64,000 nt of DNA, from NCBI RefSeq assembly GCF_009617995.1, contig NZ_CP044129.1:248001-312000 (forward strand). The letters run 5' to 3'. Position 1 is the stretch's first letter. Each line of letters starts with the position of its first letter. The notes beneath the pieces were generated by a model. That model was not told the DNA's origin and did no database searches. It saw nothing but the letters and a program-made list of their open reading frames with translations. The position numbers and the translations under genes were made by a program. This document shows positions 35,778-44,279 of the stretch, in pieces. The stretch comes from Halomicrobium sp. LC1Hm. GTDB taxonomy: Archaea; Halobacteriota; Halobacteria; Halobacteriales; Haloarculaceae.

Positions 35778-37090
35778 CACTCGCGAGCCCCGGCGACGGC
35801 GTCGCGCGCGATCTCGAAGGCGTCCGTCGCTCGCCCCTCGTCTCGTGCCTCGGCGGTGATCCGGATCAACGGCTGGGTCCCGCTGGCCCGGACCAGGAAC
35901 CACGCGTCTCCGAGGTCGACCCGAACGCCGTCGAGCGTCGCCACGTCGTCGTACTCGGCGGTGATCCGGTCGGCCAGGCGGTCCACGACGGCGCGCTTGT
36001 CCTCGACCGCAATGCTCTCGCGGCGGATCGGATAGTCGGGCACCGCGGCGACGCGTTCCCGGAGTGGCTCCTCGGCGTGGAGCGCCACGAGCCGGCAGGC
36101 CGCGAGCGGTCCGTCCGGACACAGCGTCTGGTCGGGCCAGATCCAGGCACCGCTGGGCTCGCCGCCGAAGGCGACGCCCGACTGGCTCGCTCGCTCGGCC
36201 ACGTACACGTCGCCGACCGGCGTGTACGCTACCGCCACGTCGGACTCGGCGAGGAAGTCCGCGACCGCGAGGCTCGTGTCGACCGGCACCGCGACGGTGT
36301 CGCCGGGCGACGCCGCCTCGCGGGCGAACACGGCCAGCAGTTCGTCGCCGGAGACGAAACGCCCGTCGGCCGTCGCCGCTCGCAGGCGGTCGGCGTCGCC
36401 GTCGTGTGCCACGCCGAGTTCGGCGTCCGTGTTCGCGACCAGCGCCGACAGGGACGCGCAGTTGTCCGCGGTCGGTTCGCTGGGACGACCCGGAAACGAG
36501 CCGTCCGGCTGGGCGTTCAGCGTCTCGACCGCACAGCCCAGCCGCTGGAGCGCGTCGACGCTCACGCCGCCCGCGCCGTTACCGAGATCGACGGCCACCG
36601 GGGGTGCGTCTGCCGGAGCGAGCGAGACGGCCTCGGCGATCGTCCGCGCGTGGCGCTCGCGGCCGTCCCACGTCGTCCGCGTGCCGAGCCCGTCCCACGC
36701 TTCGAGGTCGGCGACGCCGTCGCGGACCCGCTCGGCGATCCGCTCGCGCCCGGCCTCGTCGAACGCCTGGCCGGAGGGCTGCCAGAGCTTGATCCCGTTG
36801 TCGGGCGCGGGGTTGTGCGAGGCCGTGATCGCCGCCCCGGCGTCGGCGTCGCGCCACTCCACCGAACGGGCGACCGTCGGCGTCGCCGCCACTCCGAGGT
36901 CGATCACGTCGGTCCCGGACTCGCGCAGTCCCGCCGCCAGCGCGTCGGTCAGTAGCTCGCCGGACTCGCGCGGGTCGCGCCCGACCACCACCCGATCGGT
37001 CTCGACGCCCAGCGCCCGCCCCACGTCGAGGGCGAGCCCCGCGGTCACCGCCTCGCCGACTGGTCCCCGGATACCGCTCGTACCGAACAT
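35777..37090 (-). CDS. Phosphohexomutase (phosphoglucosamine mutase-like)
   Basis: 437 residues from ATG 37090 (MFGTSGIRGPVGEAVTAG). Catalytic serine loop ITASHNPAPDNGIKLW near 85-100, Mg loop DGDADR near 227, GEPSGAWIWPD near 305, and C-terminal phosphate loop RASGTQPLIRI near 405. The GFGTSGIRG-type opening suggests phosphoglucosamine mutase, but specificity is not certain. It is the second of three paralogues in the window. The frame is open upstream to 37165, and the family start is at 37090. Confidence 0.88.
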   Translation of the reverse strand: MFGTSGIRGPVGEAVTAGLALDVGRALGVETDRVVVGRDPRESGELLTDALAAGLRESGTDVIDLGVAATPTVARSVEWRDADAGAAITASHNPAPDNGIKLWQPSGQAFDEAGRERIAERVRDGVADLEAWDGLGTRTTWDGRERHARTIAEAVSLAPADAPPVAVDLGNGAGGVSVDALQRLGCAVETLNAQPDGSFPGRPSEPTADNCASLSALVANTDAELGVAHDGDADRLRAATADGRFVSGDELLAVFAREAASPGDTVAVPVDTSLAVADFLAESDVAVAYTPVGDVYVAERASQSGVAFGGEPSGAWIWPDQTLCPDGPLAACRLVALHAEEPLRERVAAVPDYPIRRESIAVEDKRAVVDRLADRITAEYDDVATLDGVRVDLGDAWFLVRASGTQPLIRITAEARDEGRATDAFEIARDAVAGARE

Positions 37091-37180
37091 ACCGGCAGGT
37101 CGCGAGAGCGTGATAAAAAGTATGCGTCGTCTAGTCGCCGACGCTCGTCGCTTCGCCCACGACACAGTCTCGCCCGCCGA

Positions 37181-37411
37181 TCACTCGGTGAGCGGGAGGA
37201 CGATCCCGAACAGGAACGGAGTCACGAGCGCGATCACCAGGCCGACCAGCTCCAGGTCGAACAGCAGCGTCTGCTCCCAGCCGGGGAGCGGACCGCCGGT
37301 CGCACCGGCGGCGGTCCCACCGAGGCCGCCGATCGCGAACAGGGCGACACCCAGGAGGAAGCTTCGTCTCGTCAGCGTCGCGTAGTCGACGTTGCCGTAC
37401 CGTCCTGCCAT
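37181..37411 (-). CDS. Small two-helix membrane protein (DUF7860-like)
   Basis: 76 residues from ATG 37411 (MAGRYGNVDYATLTRRSFLL). Two membrane helices lie at about 18-40 and 50-72. The opening resembles a haloarchaeal family that I recall as DUF7860. Its function is unknown. It is divergent from the membrane gene at 37497. Confidence 0.6.
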   Translation of the reverse strand: MAGRYGNVDYATLTRRSFLLGVALFAIGGLGGTAAGATGGPLPGWEQTLLFDLELVGLVIALVTPFLFGIVLPLTE

Positions 37412-37496
37412 AGTGCGAAATCCGACGACGGAAGCCATAGCCGTTGCGATCCCGCGAACCAAAAGGTACTCGGCACCGACTCCGGTGGGTCTGAAC

Positions 37497-37757
37497 ATGG
37501 ACTCGGAACTGTTCGATCTGTTTCCCGAACTCGTCGAGTTGCTCGCCGCCGGCCTGAGCACCGCGGTGCTGTCGGTCGCCGGCACGTACGTCGAGCGGTT
37601 CGCGTTCGCGACGATCCAGACCGGCGACACGACCGCAGGAGCGTGGGCCGCCTTCATGGGCGTCGCAATGCTCTTTCTCGCCTACGTCGTCGTCACCGAC
37701 CGCCTCGTGCCGACGCTGTTCGAGGTCACGGGACGCGTGACCGGTTCGCCCGAGTGA
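37497..37757 (+). CDS. Small membrane protein, hypothetical
   Basis: 86 residues. Two hydrophobic segments (about 11-30 and 46-66) flank a polar stretch (ERFAFATIQTGDTT). No family is known to me. It precedes rpiA by 80 bases, and TATA-like sequence is not clear there, so they may be co-transcribed. Confidence 0.65.
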   Translation: MDSELFDLFPELVELLAAGLSTAVLSVAGTYVERFAFATIQTGDTTAGAWAAFMGVAMLFLAYVVVTDRLVPTLFEVTGRVTGSPE

Positions 37758-37837
37758 TACGGAACGTTGTCGTTACTTACCGGTGCGCGTCGCCACGGAG
37801 AACAAACGTTTTGTCCGCGTCCGTGGACCCTCCGGGC

Positions 37838-38518
37838 ATGAAACAGGGCGGAAGCGACGACGCGAAGCGCGCGGCGGGAGAATCGGCCGCCGAGGCCGTC
37901 GAAGACGGCATGGTGGTCGGACTCGGGACCGGCTCTACCGCGGCCCACGCGATACGGGCGATCGGCGCGGCCGTCGACGCCGGGCTGGACGTGACCGGGA
38001 TTCCGACCTCGTTTCAGTCCCGCGAACTCGCGCGGGACGCCGGGATCCCGCTGACCGACCTCGACGCCGCCGAGGTCGACCTCGCGATCGACGGCGCGGA
38101 CCAGGTCGCTGGCGGGTGTCTCATCAAGGGCGGCGGCGCGGCCCACGCCCGCGAGAAGATCGTCGACACGGCGGCCGACCGGCTCCTCGTCGTCGTCGAT
38201 CCGACCAAGGAGGCGGACGTGCTCGACCACCCGGTCCCACTCGAACTGCTGCCGGCCGCCAGACGGCCCGTCGCGGCGGCCGTCGAGCGACTCGGCGGGG
38301 AGCCGGCGCTTCGCCGCGCCGAGCGCAAGGACGGGCCGGTCGTGACCGACAACGGCAACCTCGTGCTCGACTGCGCGTTCGGTGCGATCGCCGACCCCGC
38401 TGCGCTGGCGGCGGACCTCGCGACGATCCCCGGCGTCGTCGAGCACGGCCTGTTCGTCGGCGTGGCCGACGAGATCCACTGCGGGACCGACGACGGTGTC
38501 GCCGTCAGAGAACTGTAG
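37838..38518 (+). CDS. rpiA: Ribose-5-phosphate isomerase A
   Basis: 226 residues from ATG 37838. It interconverts ribose-5-P and ribulose-5-P. Motifs: VVGLGTGSTAAHAI (phosphate loop, about 26-39), DLAIDGADQV with the catalytic Asp near 82-91, and LIKGGGAAHAREKI near 96-109 containing the Lys. In haloarchaea, which lack a full oxidative pentose pathway, it supplies ribose for nucleotides. Confidence 0.94.
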   Translation: MKQGGSDDAKRAAGESAAEAVEDGMVVGLGTGSTAAHAIRAIGAAVDAGLDVTGIPTSFQSRELARDAGIPLTDLDAAEVDLAIDGADQVAGGCLIKGGGAAHAREKIVDTAADRLLVVVDPTKEADVLDHPVPLELLPAARRPVAAAVERLGGEPALRRAERKDGPVVTDNGNLVLDCAFGAIADPAALAADLATIPGVVEHGLFVGVADEIHCGTDDGVAVREL

Positions 38519-38572
38519 CTCGGGCGCTGTGGCTGGTCGGTTCGCGTCGAAAAAATCGATCGGGAGTCGACC

Positions 38573-38740
38573 TTACAGGTCGCGCGGCTGGACGGTCTTC
38601 CGGTCGTTGGCCTCGGCTCGGCGGGCGGCGTCTGCGAGCAGCTCCTCGACCTCGTCGTCGAGGGCTGTGTAGAAGTCGGAGGCAACGTTCATGTCATCGA
38701 GCTCTTCCTTCACGGCTGCTTTGACGATTAGGTCTGCCAT
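38573..38740 (-). CDS. Histone-fold-like small protein (DUF1931-type)
   Basis: 55 residues from ATG 38740: MADLIVKAAVKEELDDMNVA, and the C-terminus RAEANDRKTVQPRDL. The helix-strand-helix pattern and the KTVQPRDL ending match the DUF1931 histone-fold family, which probably binds DNA or acts as a dimer module. The longer frame to 38887 is not supported. TATTTAAC at about 38768-38775 is its likely promoter, giving an almost leaderless mRNA. It is convergent with rpiA. Confidence 0.82.
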   Translation of the reverse strand: MADLIVKAAVKEELDDMNVASDFYTALDDEVEELLADAARRAEANDRKTVQPRDL

Positions 38741-38767
38741 ACAGAGAACGTGTTCCAGGTGCCATGT

Positions 38768-38775
38768 TAAATACT
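38768..38775 (-). promoter_or_regulatory. TATA box of the histone-fold gene
   Basis: TATTTAAC on the minus strand lies about 28 bases before ATG 38740. A second TTTATATG lies near 38844 and may serve another transcript. Confidence 0.45.
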
Positions 38776-38938
38776 TTCCTGAATCCTGGCCCTCTCGCCG
38801 GTATTGACGGGGGTTTGAGCCACTTTGACACTCGACAGCCCATATAAATCTGGCTGGTCTGGCTCGCCTTGGGGTGGCCTCGACCACCGAAACCGCCGCT
38901 GGCGACCGCTGGTGCGGCGCTCGCGCGCGAACGCGGCG

Positions 38939-39307
38939 CAGTGTTCAAATAAGCAACCTCAGTCTCAGACTTACAGACACCGAAAGCCCTCGGCACGCTA
39001 GGCGGATCTGCGGCGGATATTCTCTCTGCGGTCGAATAGTGCCGCCGCAGATCCGCCTACCGCGCCTCGCCCTTTCATCCGCCAGGAGTCGGCTGTTCAG
39101 CCGTCTATACCCTGGTGGATGAAAGGGCGAGCGCTGCGTGACGGCTCCGCCGTCACGTTATAGCCGGCCGGTGCAACCGGCCGGCCTTTGCAGGAACCCC
39201 GACGACGCAAGCACGCGAAGCGCGCGCAGCGAGTCGCGGGACCGCAACGACGCGAGGGCTTTCGGTGGCTTGTTGCGACCACTCCTGGTCTCTTATCTGA
39301 ACACTAC
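38939..39307. mobile_element. Non-autonomous element of nested palindromes (MITE-like)
   Basis: Terminal repeats AGTGTTCAAATAAG (38940-38953) and CTTATCTGAACACT (39292-39305) are flanked by the direct repeat CGAACGCGGCG (38928-38938 and 39308-39318). Inside are CACCGAAAGCCCTCG (38978) pairing with 39253-39267, GGCGGATCTGCGGCGG (39001) with 39042-39057, and CTCGCCCTTTCATCC (39066) with 39117-39131. Tight hairpins occur at 39137-39157 and 39163-39185. No credible ORF is present. The ends resemble those of the IS at 48272-48970. Confidence 0.75.
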
Positions 39308-39329
39308 CGAACGCGGCGGGCGAACAGTT

Positions 39330-39409
39330 ATACTGCCGGCTGTCACTTCGTGACGATCTTCGCCACCCCGGGGTGGCGAAATCAGTCACAGACTTACAGC
39401 CGGTCGTAT
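39330..39409. repeat. 80-bp palindromic repeat, full copy
   Basis: ATACTGCCGGCTGTCACTTC at the left, CGCCACCCCGGGGTGGCG at the centre, ACAGCCGGTCGTAT at the right. It lies 38 bases before the larB start and 22 bases after the nested-palindrome element. Confidence 0.88.
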
Positions 39410-39447
39410 TAGGAAAGAGTCGAGTGTGCGCGCTCCAGAGAGTGGGT

Positions 39448-40215
39448 ATGCGCGAACTACTCGACGCCGTCGCCGCGGGCGAGGTCACGCCCGCCGAGGC
39501 CGAGGCGGAACTCGCCGGCTACGCCACGGGCGAGGCCGGTCGATTCGACGCGACCCGGGAGCAACGCTCCGGCGTCCCGGAGGCGGTGCTGGCGGACGGA
39601 AAGACACCGACGGAGGTCGCACAGCTGGCCGCGACCGCGCTGTCGACGACCGGTCGAGCAATCGTCACACGGGCCGACGAAGCCCAGGCCGGTGCGGTCC
39701 GCGAGCGACTCGACGACGTGGCACCGGCGGCGACGCTGTCCTGGTCCGAGCGCTCCCGCTGGCTCGTGGCCCACGGTCCGGAGTACGAACGACCCGACCT
39801 CGATGCCAGCGTCGGCGTCGTCACCGCCGGCACCTCCGACGCGGTCCCGGCGGGCGAGGCGGCGATGATCGTTCGCGAGATGGGGGCCGACGTAGAGCGC
39901 GTCGACGACGTCGGCGTCGCCAGCCTCGTCCGCGTCGTCGACCAGCTCCCGGCCCTGCGCGAGCAGGACGTGTTGATCGTCGCCGCCGGTCGCGAGGGGG
40001 CGCTGCCGACGGTCGTCGCCGGCCTCGTCGACGTGCCGGTGATCGGGCTCCCGGTCTCGACCGGCTACGGCCACGCCGGTGAGGGCGAAGCGGCGCTGTC
40101 CGGCATGCTCCAGTCCTGTACCGCCCTCTCGACGGTCAACGTCGACGCCGGCTTCACGGCCGGCACGCAGGCCGGGCTGATCGCCCGCCAGATCGACGAT
40201 GCGAGCGGTGCGTAA
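39448..40215 (+). CDS. larB: LarB, pyridinium-3,5-biscarboxylic acid mononucleotide synthase
   Basis: 255 residues from ATG 39448. LarB carboxylates and hydrolyses nicotinic acid adenine dinucleotide in the first step of nickel-pincer cofactor synthesis. The C-terminal half has the PurE-like fold: SVGVVTAGTSDAVPAGEAA near 127-145, AAGREGALPTVVAGL near 185-200, and STGYGHAGEGEAAL near 208-222. larA, larC and larE are not in this window. Bases 40216-40298 hold no gene. Confidence 0.9.
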   Translation: MRELLDAVAAGEVTPAEAEAELAGYATGEAGRFDATREQRSGVPEAVLADGKTPTEVAQLAATALSTTGRAIVTRADEAQAGAVRERLDDVAPAATLSWSERSRWLVAHGPEYERPDLDASVGVVTAGTSDAVPAGEAAMIVREMGADVERVDDVGVASLVRVVDQLPALREQDVLIVAAGREGALPTVVAGLVDVPVIGLPVSTGYGHAGEGEAALSGMLQSCTALSTVNVDAGFTAGTQAGLIARQIDDASGA

Positions 40216-40298
40216 CGCCCTAACTGTGTTGGCATGTGAGGCTATGGAACTGGCTCCCATACGTACGAGTGCCGGACGCCGAGAGACCGGCCCCAACC

Positions 40299-40448
40299 AT
40301 GCCAGAGTGCGATCACTGCGGCGCGCACGTGTCGGATCGTTTCGCTCGAGTGTTCGCGGACAAGAGCGGCAACGTCCGCGCCTGCCCGAGCTGTTCGGCG
40401 AACGCTGGAATCGCCGAGGTTGCCCGAGAGCGCGCCCACAAGGTGTGA
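40299..40448 (+). CDS. Small zinc-ribbon protein (DUF7563-like), paralogue
   Basis: 49 residues from ATG 40299. Two CxxC pairs (ECDHCGAHV and RACPSCSAN) are present. It is about half identical to the protein at 35461. Its function is unknown. Confidence 0.7.
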   Translation: MPECDHCGAHVSDRFARVFADKSGNVRACPSCSANAGIAEVARERAHKV

Positions 40449-40536
40449 GGCCCGACTGGGCCACCCGTACCGTGGTACCAGTACCACGCGACGCCCTGTT
40501 CTGCCGACGAACGCCCCAGCCACAGGCACGCGACCG

Positions 40537-40794
40537 ATGAGCGACCACTACGTCTACGTCCTGCGCTGTGCCGACGACACGCTGTACACGGGCTACACGA
40601 CGGACGTACAGCGCCGCGTGGCCGAACACGACGCGGGCGAGGGCGCGAAGTACACCCGCGGTCGGACGCCCGTAGCGCTGGTCCACGTCGAGTCCTTCGA
40701 GAGCCGCTCGGCCGCGATGAGCCGCGAGTACGAGATCAAGCAGTACTCACGGGGGCGAAAAGAGCGGCTGATCGAGTGCGACTGTCGGGAGTAG
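40537..40794 (+). CDS. GIY-YIG family nuclease (YhbQ/UPF0213-like)
   Basis: 85 residues from ATG 40537. The GIY-YIG core is [17 protein letters not shown] at 5-21, with [17 protein letters not shown] and later [21 protein letters not shown] carrying the conserved Arg and Glu. Single-domain members cut structured DNA in vitro; their cellular role is unclear. It precedes the phosphohexomutase gene by 43 bases on the same strand. Confidence 0.87.
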   Translation: MSDHYVYVLRCADDTLYTGYTTDVQRRVAEHDAGEGAKYTRGRTPVALVHVESFESRSAAMSREYEIKQYSRGRKERLIECDCRE

Positions 40795-40837
40795 CGAGGA
40801 CGGGAGCTTTTTGCCGGCCGGGGTTGCACTGCCAGCC

Positions 40838-42286
40838 ATGACAGACGCAGACGCCGAGGCCATCGCCTTCGGCACCGACGGCTGGCGGGCGACGCTCGAC
40901 GAGTTCACCGACGAGCGGGTCCGCATGGTGGGCCAGGGTGTCGCGACTCACCTCCGGGAGGCGGGTCACGACGGCGAGACGGTCGCCGTGGGCTACGACG
41001 CACGCTCGCACTCGCGAGGGTTCGCCGAGGAACTGGCCCGCGTGCTGTGTGCGAACGGCTTCGACGTGGTGTTGCCCGACCGGGACACGCCGACGCCGGT
41101 CGTCGCGTGGACGGTCAAGTCCCGCGGACTGGCCGGCGCGCTGATGGTGACGGCGTCGCACAACCCGCCGGAGTACAACGGCGTGAAGTTCGTGCCCGCC
41201 GGGGGCCAACCGGCGCTGGCCGACGCGACCGACGCCGTCGAGGCGGCGCTTGCCCGACCGGACTCGCTGCCAGAGTCCGAGTGGGGGAGCGTCGAGGAGA
41301 CGGACCTGCTGGCGGCGTATCTCGACCACGCCGTCGAGTTCGCCGGAGAGAGCCGCGACGAGCCGGTCGATCTGGACGGGCTGACGGTCGCCTACGACGC
41401 GATGCACGGCAGCGGCCGCGGCGTCACCGACCGCCTGCTAGAGCGGGCCGGGGCCGACCTCGTCCGCCTGCGCTGTGAGCGCGACGCCGACTTCGGCGGT
41501 GGCGCACCGGAGCCCGTCGCCGAGCGCGTCGAGGCGCTGATCGAGCGGGTCCGAGACGGCGACGCGGACCTCGGGATCGTCAACGACGGCGACGCCGACC
41601 GGATCGGCGTCGTGACGCCCGACCGCGGTTTCCTCGATCCGAACCTCTTCTTCGCCGCGGTGTACGACGACCTGCTTGCGACACGCGGGAGCGAGCGACC
41701 GGACGGTGCCGGATCGGCCGGCGTCGTGCGGACGGTCTCGACCAGTTCGATCGTCGACCGCGTCGCCGCGGCTCACGGCGAGTCGGTCCACGAGACCGCC
41801 GTCGGCTTCAAGCACGTCGCCGCGGCGATGGCCGAACACGACGCCCTGATGGGTGGCGAGGAGTCGGGCGGGTTCGGGCTCACCGCACACCTCCGCAACA
41901 AGGACGGCGTCCTGCTGGCGCTGCTGGCCGCCGCGGCCGCACACGACCGCCCGCTCGACGAGCGCGTCGACGCGCTGCTGGCCGAGCACGGCGAGATCCA
42001 CCAGGGCCGAATCAGCGTCGACTGTCCGGACGACCGCAAGGAGCGCGTGCTGGCGGCACTGGAGTCGTCGCTCCCGGACAGCGTGGCCGGCCAGTCCGTC
42101 GACTCGGTCTCGACGGTCGACGGCTTCAAGATGACGCTGGCAGACGGCACCTGGCTCCTCGTTCGCCCCTCCGGCACCGAGCCCAAGCTCCGGGTGTACG
42201 CCGAGGCGACGAGCCGCGAGCGGGTCGACGAGCTACTCGCCGCCGGACGCGAGATCGTCACGCCCCTCGTCGCCAGCGCGGAGTGA
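40838..42286 (+). CDS. Phosphoglucomutase/phosphomannomutase
   Basis: 482 residues from ATG 40838 (MTDADAEAIAFGTDGWRATL). Catalytic loop TASHNPPEYNGVKFV near 106-120, Mg loop NDGDADRIGV near 249, sugar loop GGEESGGFG near 343, and phosphate loop RPSGTEPKLRVYAEA near 446. It is the longest of the three phosphohexomutases here and the most like the PGM/PMM branch (GFGTDGWR opening). A half-repeat-like GTGACAGCCGACAG overlaps the stop region. Confidence 0.88.
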   Translation: MTDADAEAIAFGTDGWRATLDEFTDERVRMVGQGVATHLREAGHDGETVAVGYDARSHSRGFAEELARVLCANGFDVVLPDRDTPTPVVAWTVKSRGLAGALMVTASHNPPEYNGVKFVPAGGQPALADATDAVEAALARPDSLPESEWGSVEETDLLAAYLDHAVEFAGESRDEPVDLDGLTVAYDAMHGSGRGVTDRLLERAGADLVRLRCERDADFGGGAPEPVAERVEALIERVRDGDADLGIVNDGDADRIGVVTPDRGFLDPNLFFAAVYDDLLATRGSERPDGAGSAGVVRTVSTSSIVDRVAAAHGESVHETAVGFKHVAAAMAEHDALMGGEESGGFGLTAHLRNKDGVLLALLAAAAAHDRPLDERVDALLAEHGEIHQGRISVDCPDDRKERVLAALESSLPDSVAGQSVDSVSTVDGFKMTLADGTWLLVRPSGTEPKLRVYAEATSRERVDELLAAGREIVTPLVASAE

Positions 42287-42312
42287 CAGCCGACAGCACG
42301 AGCCTCGATACG

Positions 42313-42693
42313 CTACTCGCCCGCCAGGCGACCGCGATAGCGCGACTCGTCTCCCTCGACCGGCTCGATCGCGAACCCGAGGGTCTCGTAGAACGGCCGG
42401 ACCCGCTCGTCGAACGCCGCCACGAGCCGCCCCCGTTCCGCGAGGGCGCGCTCGACCAGTGCCGAGCCGATCCCCTGCCCGCGTCGGCGACGGCGGACGG
42501 CGACGCTGACGATCCGATCGCCGTCCAGCATGAGCGCCCCCAGCACGCGCTCGCCGTCGTCGGCGACCGCCAGCAGCGTCTCGCCGCGCCGGAGGCTCGC
42601 TTTCAGCCGGGCCGGCTCGGTCTCCAGAGCCGCCCCGTCGAGGACGTTCGCGACGGCGGCCCGGTCGGCCGGCGTCGCCTCGCGGACCCGCAT
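42313..42693 (-). CDS. GNAT-family N-acetyltransferase
   Basis: 126 residues from ATG 42693. The acetyl-CoA loop RRRRRGQGIGSALVE is at about 68-82, and the C-terminal FYETLGF motif is near 103-109. The substrate is unknown. It lies 62 bases downstream of SAMP2 on the same strand. Confidence 0.82.
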   Translation of the reverse strand: MRVREATPADRAAVANVLDGAALETEPARLKASLRRGETLLAVADDGERVLGALMLDGDRIVSVAVRRRRRGQGIGSALVERALAERGRLVAAFDERVRPFYETLGFAIEPVEGDESRYRGRLAGE

Positions 42694-42755
42694 CGTCTCG
42701 TACTGGCGACTCGCCCGCCAGAAAGGATTTCGCTCTCCCGAGACGGCCACCACGC

Positions 42756-42956
42756 TCACCCGCCTTTGACCAGGCGGACCACGCGGACGTGGTCCGCCTC
42801 GACGGGCTGGTCCTCTGGGACGGGCGTGCCGTCGACCAGGATCGAGACCGTGTGGGGTCTGAGGTCGGTCGGGGCCAGCAGGTCGGCGTAGCTGTCGCCG
42901 GCCGCGACCTCGACCTCGTGGGTCTCGCCCCCGACGATCTCGACTGTCACGCGCAT
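42756..42956 (-). CDS. samp2: Ubiquitin-like small archaeal modifier protein SAMP2
   Basis: 66 residues from ATG 42956 (MRVTVEIVGGETHEVEVAAG), ending in VVRLVKGG. Length, beta-grasp pattern and diglycine terminus match Haloferax SAMP2, which is attached to lysines of target proteins (samylation) by the E1-like UbaA and also supplies sulfur for tRNA thiolation. The upstream open frame to 43007 enters the palindromic repeat and is rejected. Confidence 0.9.
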   Translation of the reverse strand: MRVTVEIVGGETHEVEVAAGDSYADLLAPTDLRPHTVSILVDGTPVPEDQPVEADHVRVVRLVKGG

Positions 42957-43005
42957 ACGGTTCGATTCGGACGGTCGACCTTGAGCGTGTCGCCGCGTGG
43001 CGCTC

Positions 43006-43085
43006 ATACGACCGGCTGTCCATCTGTGACCGATTTCGCCACCCCGGGGTGGCGAAGCTCGTCACGAAGGTACAGCCGGCAGTAT
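43006..43085. repeat. 80-bp palindromic repeat, full copy
   Basis: ATACGACCGGCTGTCC at the left, CGCCACCCCGGGGTGGCG at the centre, ACAGCCGGCAGTAT at the right. The last T is the first base (in plus orientation) of the TCA that is the TGA stop of the minus-strand gene at 43085. It sits between that gene and SAMP2. Confidence 0.88.
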
Positions 43086-44155
43086 CAGGCCGACGGCTCT
43101 GCGTCGCTAGCGGCCGGCTCGGGAGCGGGTTCGGCCTCGTCATCGTCGCTCCGGTAGCGATCGGACATGCCGATGACGAGCGCGCCGAGCCCGACCAGCA
43201 CGACGACGGCCTCGACGAGGTCGCCGAGGATCGGCACGAACTTCACCGCAGCGACCCCGAGGACACCGACCAGCAGCGCGAGCCACCGGCTGTCACGGTC
43301 GATCTGTCGGAGGAGCCAGCGCCCGAGAGCAAATCGGCCGTACAGTGCGCCAGCCCACACGAGGAAGGCGTACGCGACGATGCCGGCGATCGACAGCGGG
43401 ATGCCGACCAGCGTCAGGAACAGGAGCACACAGACCAGGGGAACCCCGACGAGCGCGAGCAGTCCGAACGCCCCCATCCGGAGGGGATCGTCGGTCACGT
43501 CGTCGGCGACGCTCGTCGAGAAGCGGGGAAACGCCACGACGAGGACGGCCCCCGCGACGAGGTTCGCGACGACGCCGTAGGCGGTGAAGGTCCCGGTCGG
43601 TAAGGCGAACGACGGGCCGCTGGGGTTGACGCTCACGTTGTCGGTCCGCTCGACTGTTCCGCCGACGGTCGCGCCGTCCGCGCGGTTCAGGGTGCCGTCG
43701 TAGGTCAGGTCGCCGCGGATGTCGGCGGTCGGGCCGAGCGTGATCTCCTCGGCACCGATCTCGACGTTGCCGTCGATTCGTCCGTCGACGGTGGCCGAGC
43801 CGGCCCCGGCGGTCAGGTTGCCGCCGATCTGAGCGCCCTCCTCGACCGTCACGGAACCACCCGCGCCCTCGACGTCGCCGCCGACGGTCCCGCCGATGTC
43901 GAGGGTTCCGGCAGCCGCCTCGACGTCGCCCTCGACCGTGCCGTCGATCACGACGGTGCCACCGGTGGCTTCGAGGTCTCCCGTGACGGTCCCTTCGACG
44001 ACGACCGTGCCGCCGACGGCCTCCAGGTCGTCGTCGATCGTCTCGCCCGGGCCGACCGTGACTGTCCCGCCGGTCCGACTGGCCGCGGCCGCCGTCCCGG
44101 GGAGCGCTCCGACGACGAGGATCACTACGAGCAGTGCGCAGAGTGTGCGTCGCAT
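43085..44155 (-). CDS. Bactofilin-like beta-solenoid membrane protein
   Basis: 356 residues from ATG 44155. A Sec signal peptide (MRRTLCALLVVILVVGALPG) is followed by about 150 residues of Gly/Val/Thr repeats (GGTVVVEGTVTGDLEATGG, TVEGDVEAAAG) like bactofilin or polymer-forming solenoids. Four to five membrane helices (about 205-320) come next, then an acidic tail. The solenoid should lie outside the cell. It may be a surface scaffold; the function is inferred from fold only. Its stop overlaps the repeat at 43006. Confidence 0.78.
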   Translation of the reverse strand: MRRTLCALLVVILVVGALPGTAAAASRTGGTVTVGPGETIDDDLEAVGGTVVVEGTVTGDLEATGGTVVIDGTVEGDVEAAAGTLDIGGTVGGDVEGAGGSVTVEEGAQIGGNLTAGAGSATVDGRIDGNVEIGAEEITLGPTADIRGDLTYDGTLNRADGATVGGTVERTDNVSVNPSGPSFALPTGTFTAYGVVANLVAGAVLVVAFPRFSTSVADDVTDDPLRMGAFGLLALVGVPLVCVLLFLTLVGIPLSIAGIVAYAFLVWAGALYGRFALGRWLLRQIDRDSRWLALLVGVLGVAAVKFVPILGDLVEAVVVLVGLGALVIGMSDRYRSDDDEAEPAPEPAASDAEPSA

Positions 44156-44279
44156 GCCCAACTGTTCTCTGCCCGACAATATAAAAGGGGACTCGGAGTT
44201 TCTCGGTGGGAAGCTGTGACCGAGTTCGCCCGCTTCCCGCCGGGGAACGCTTTTGAGACCGGGGAGAATGTACTGTGGC

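Noticed and set aside
39138-39353. 71-residue ORF ending LPAVTS
   Set aside because: It runs from the nested-palindrome element into the 80-bp repeat and has no coding character.
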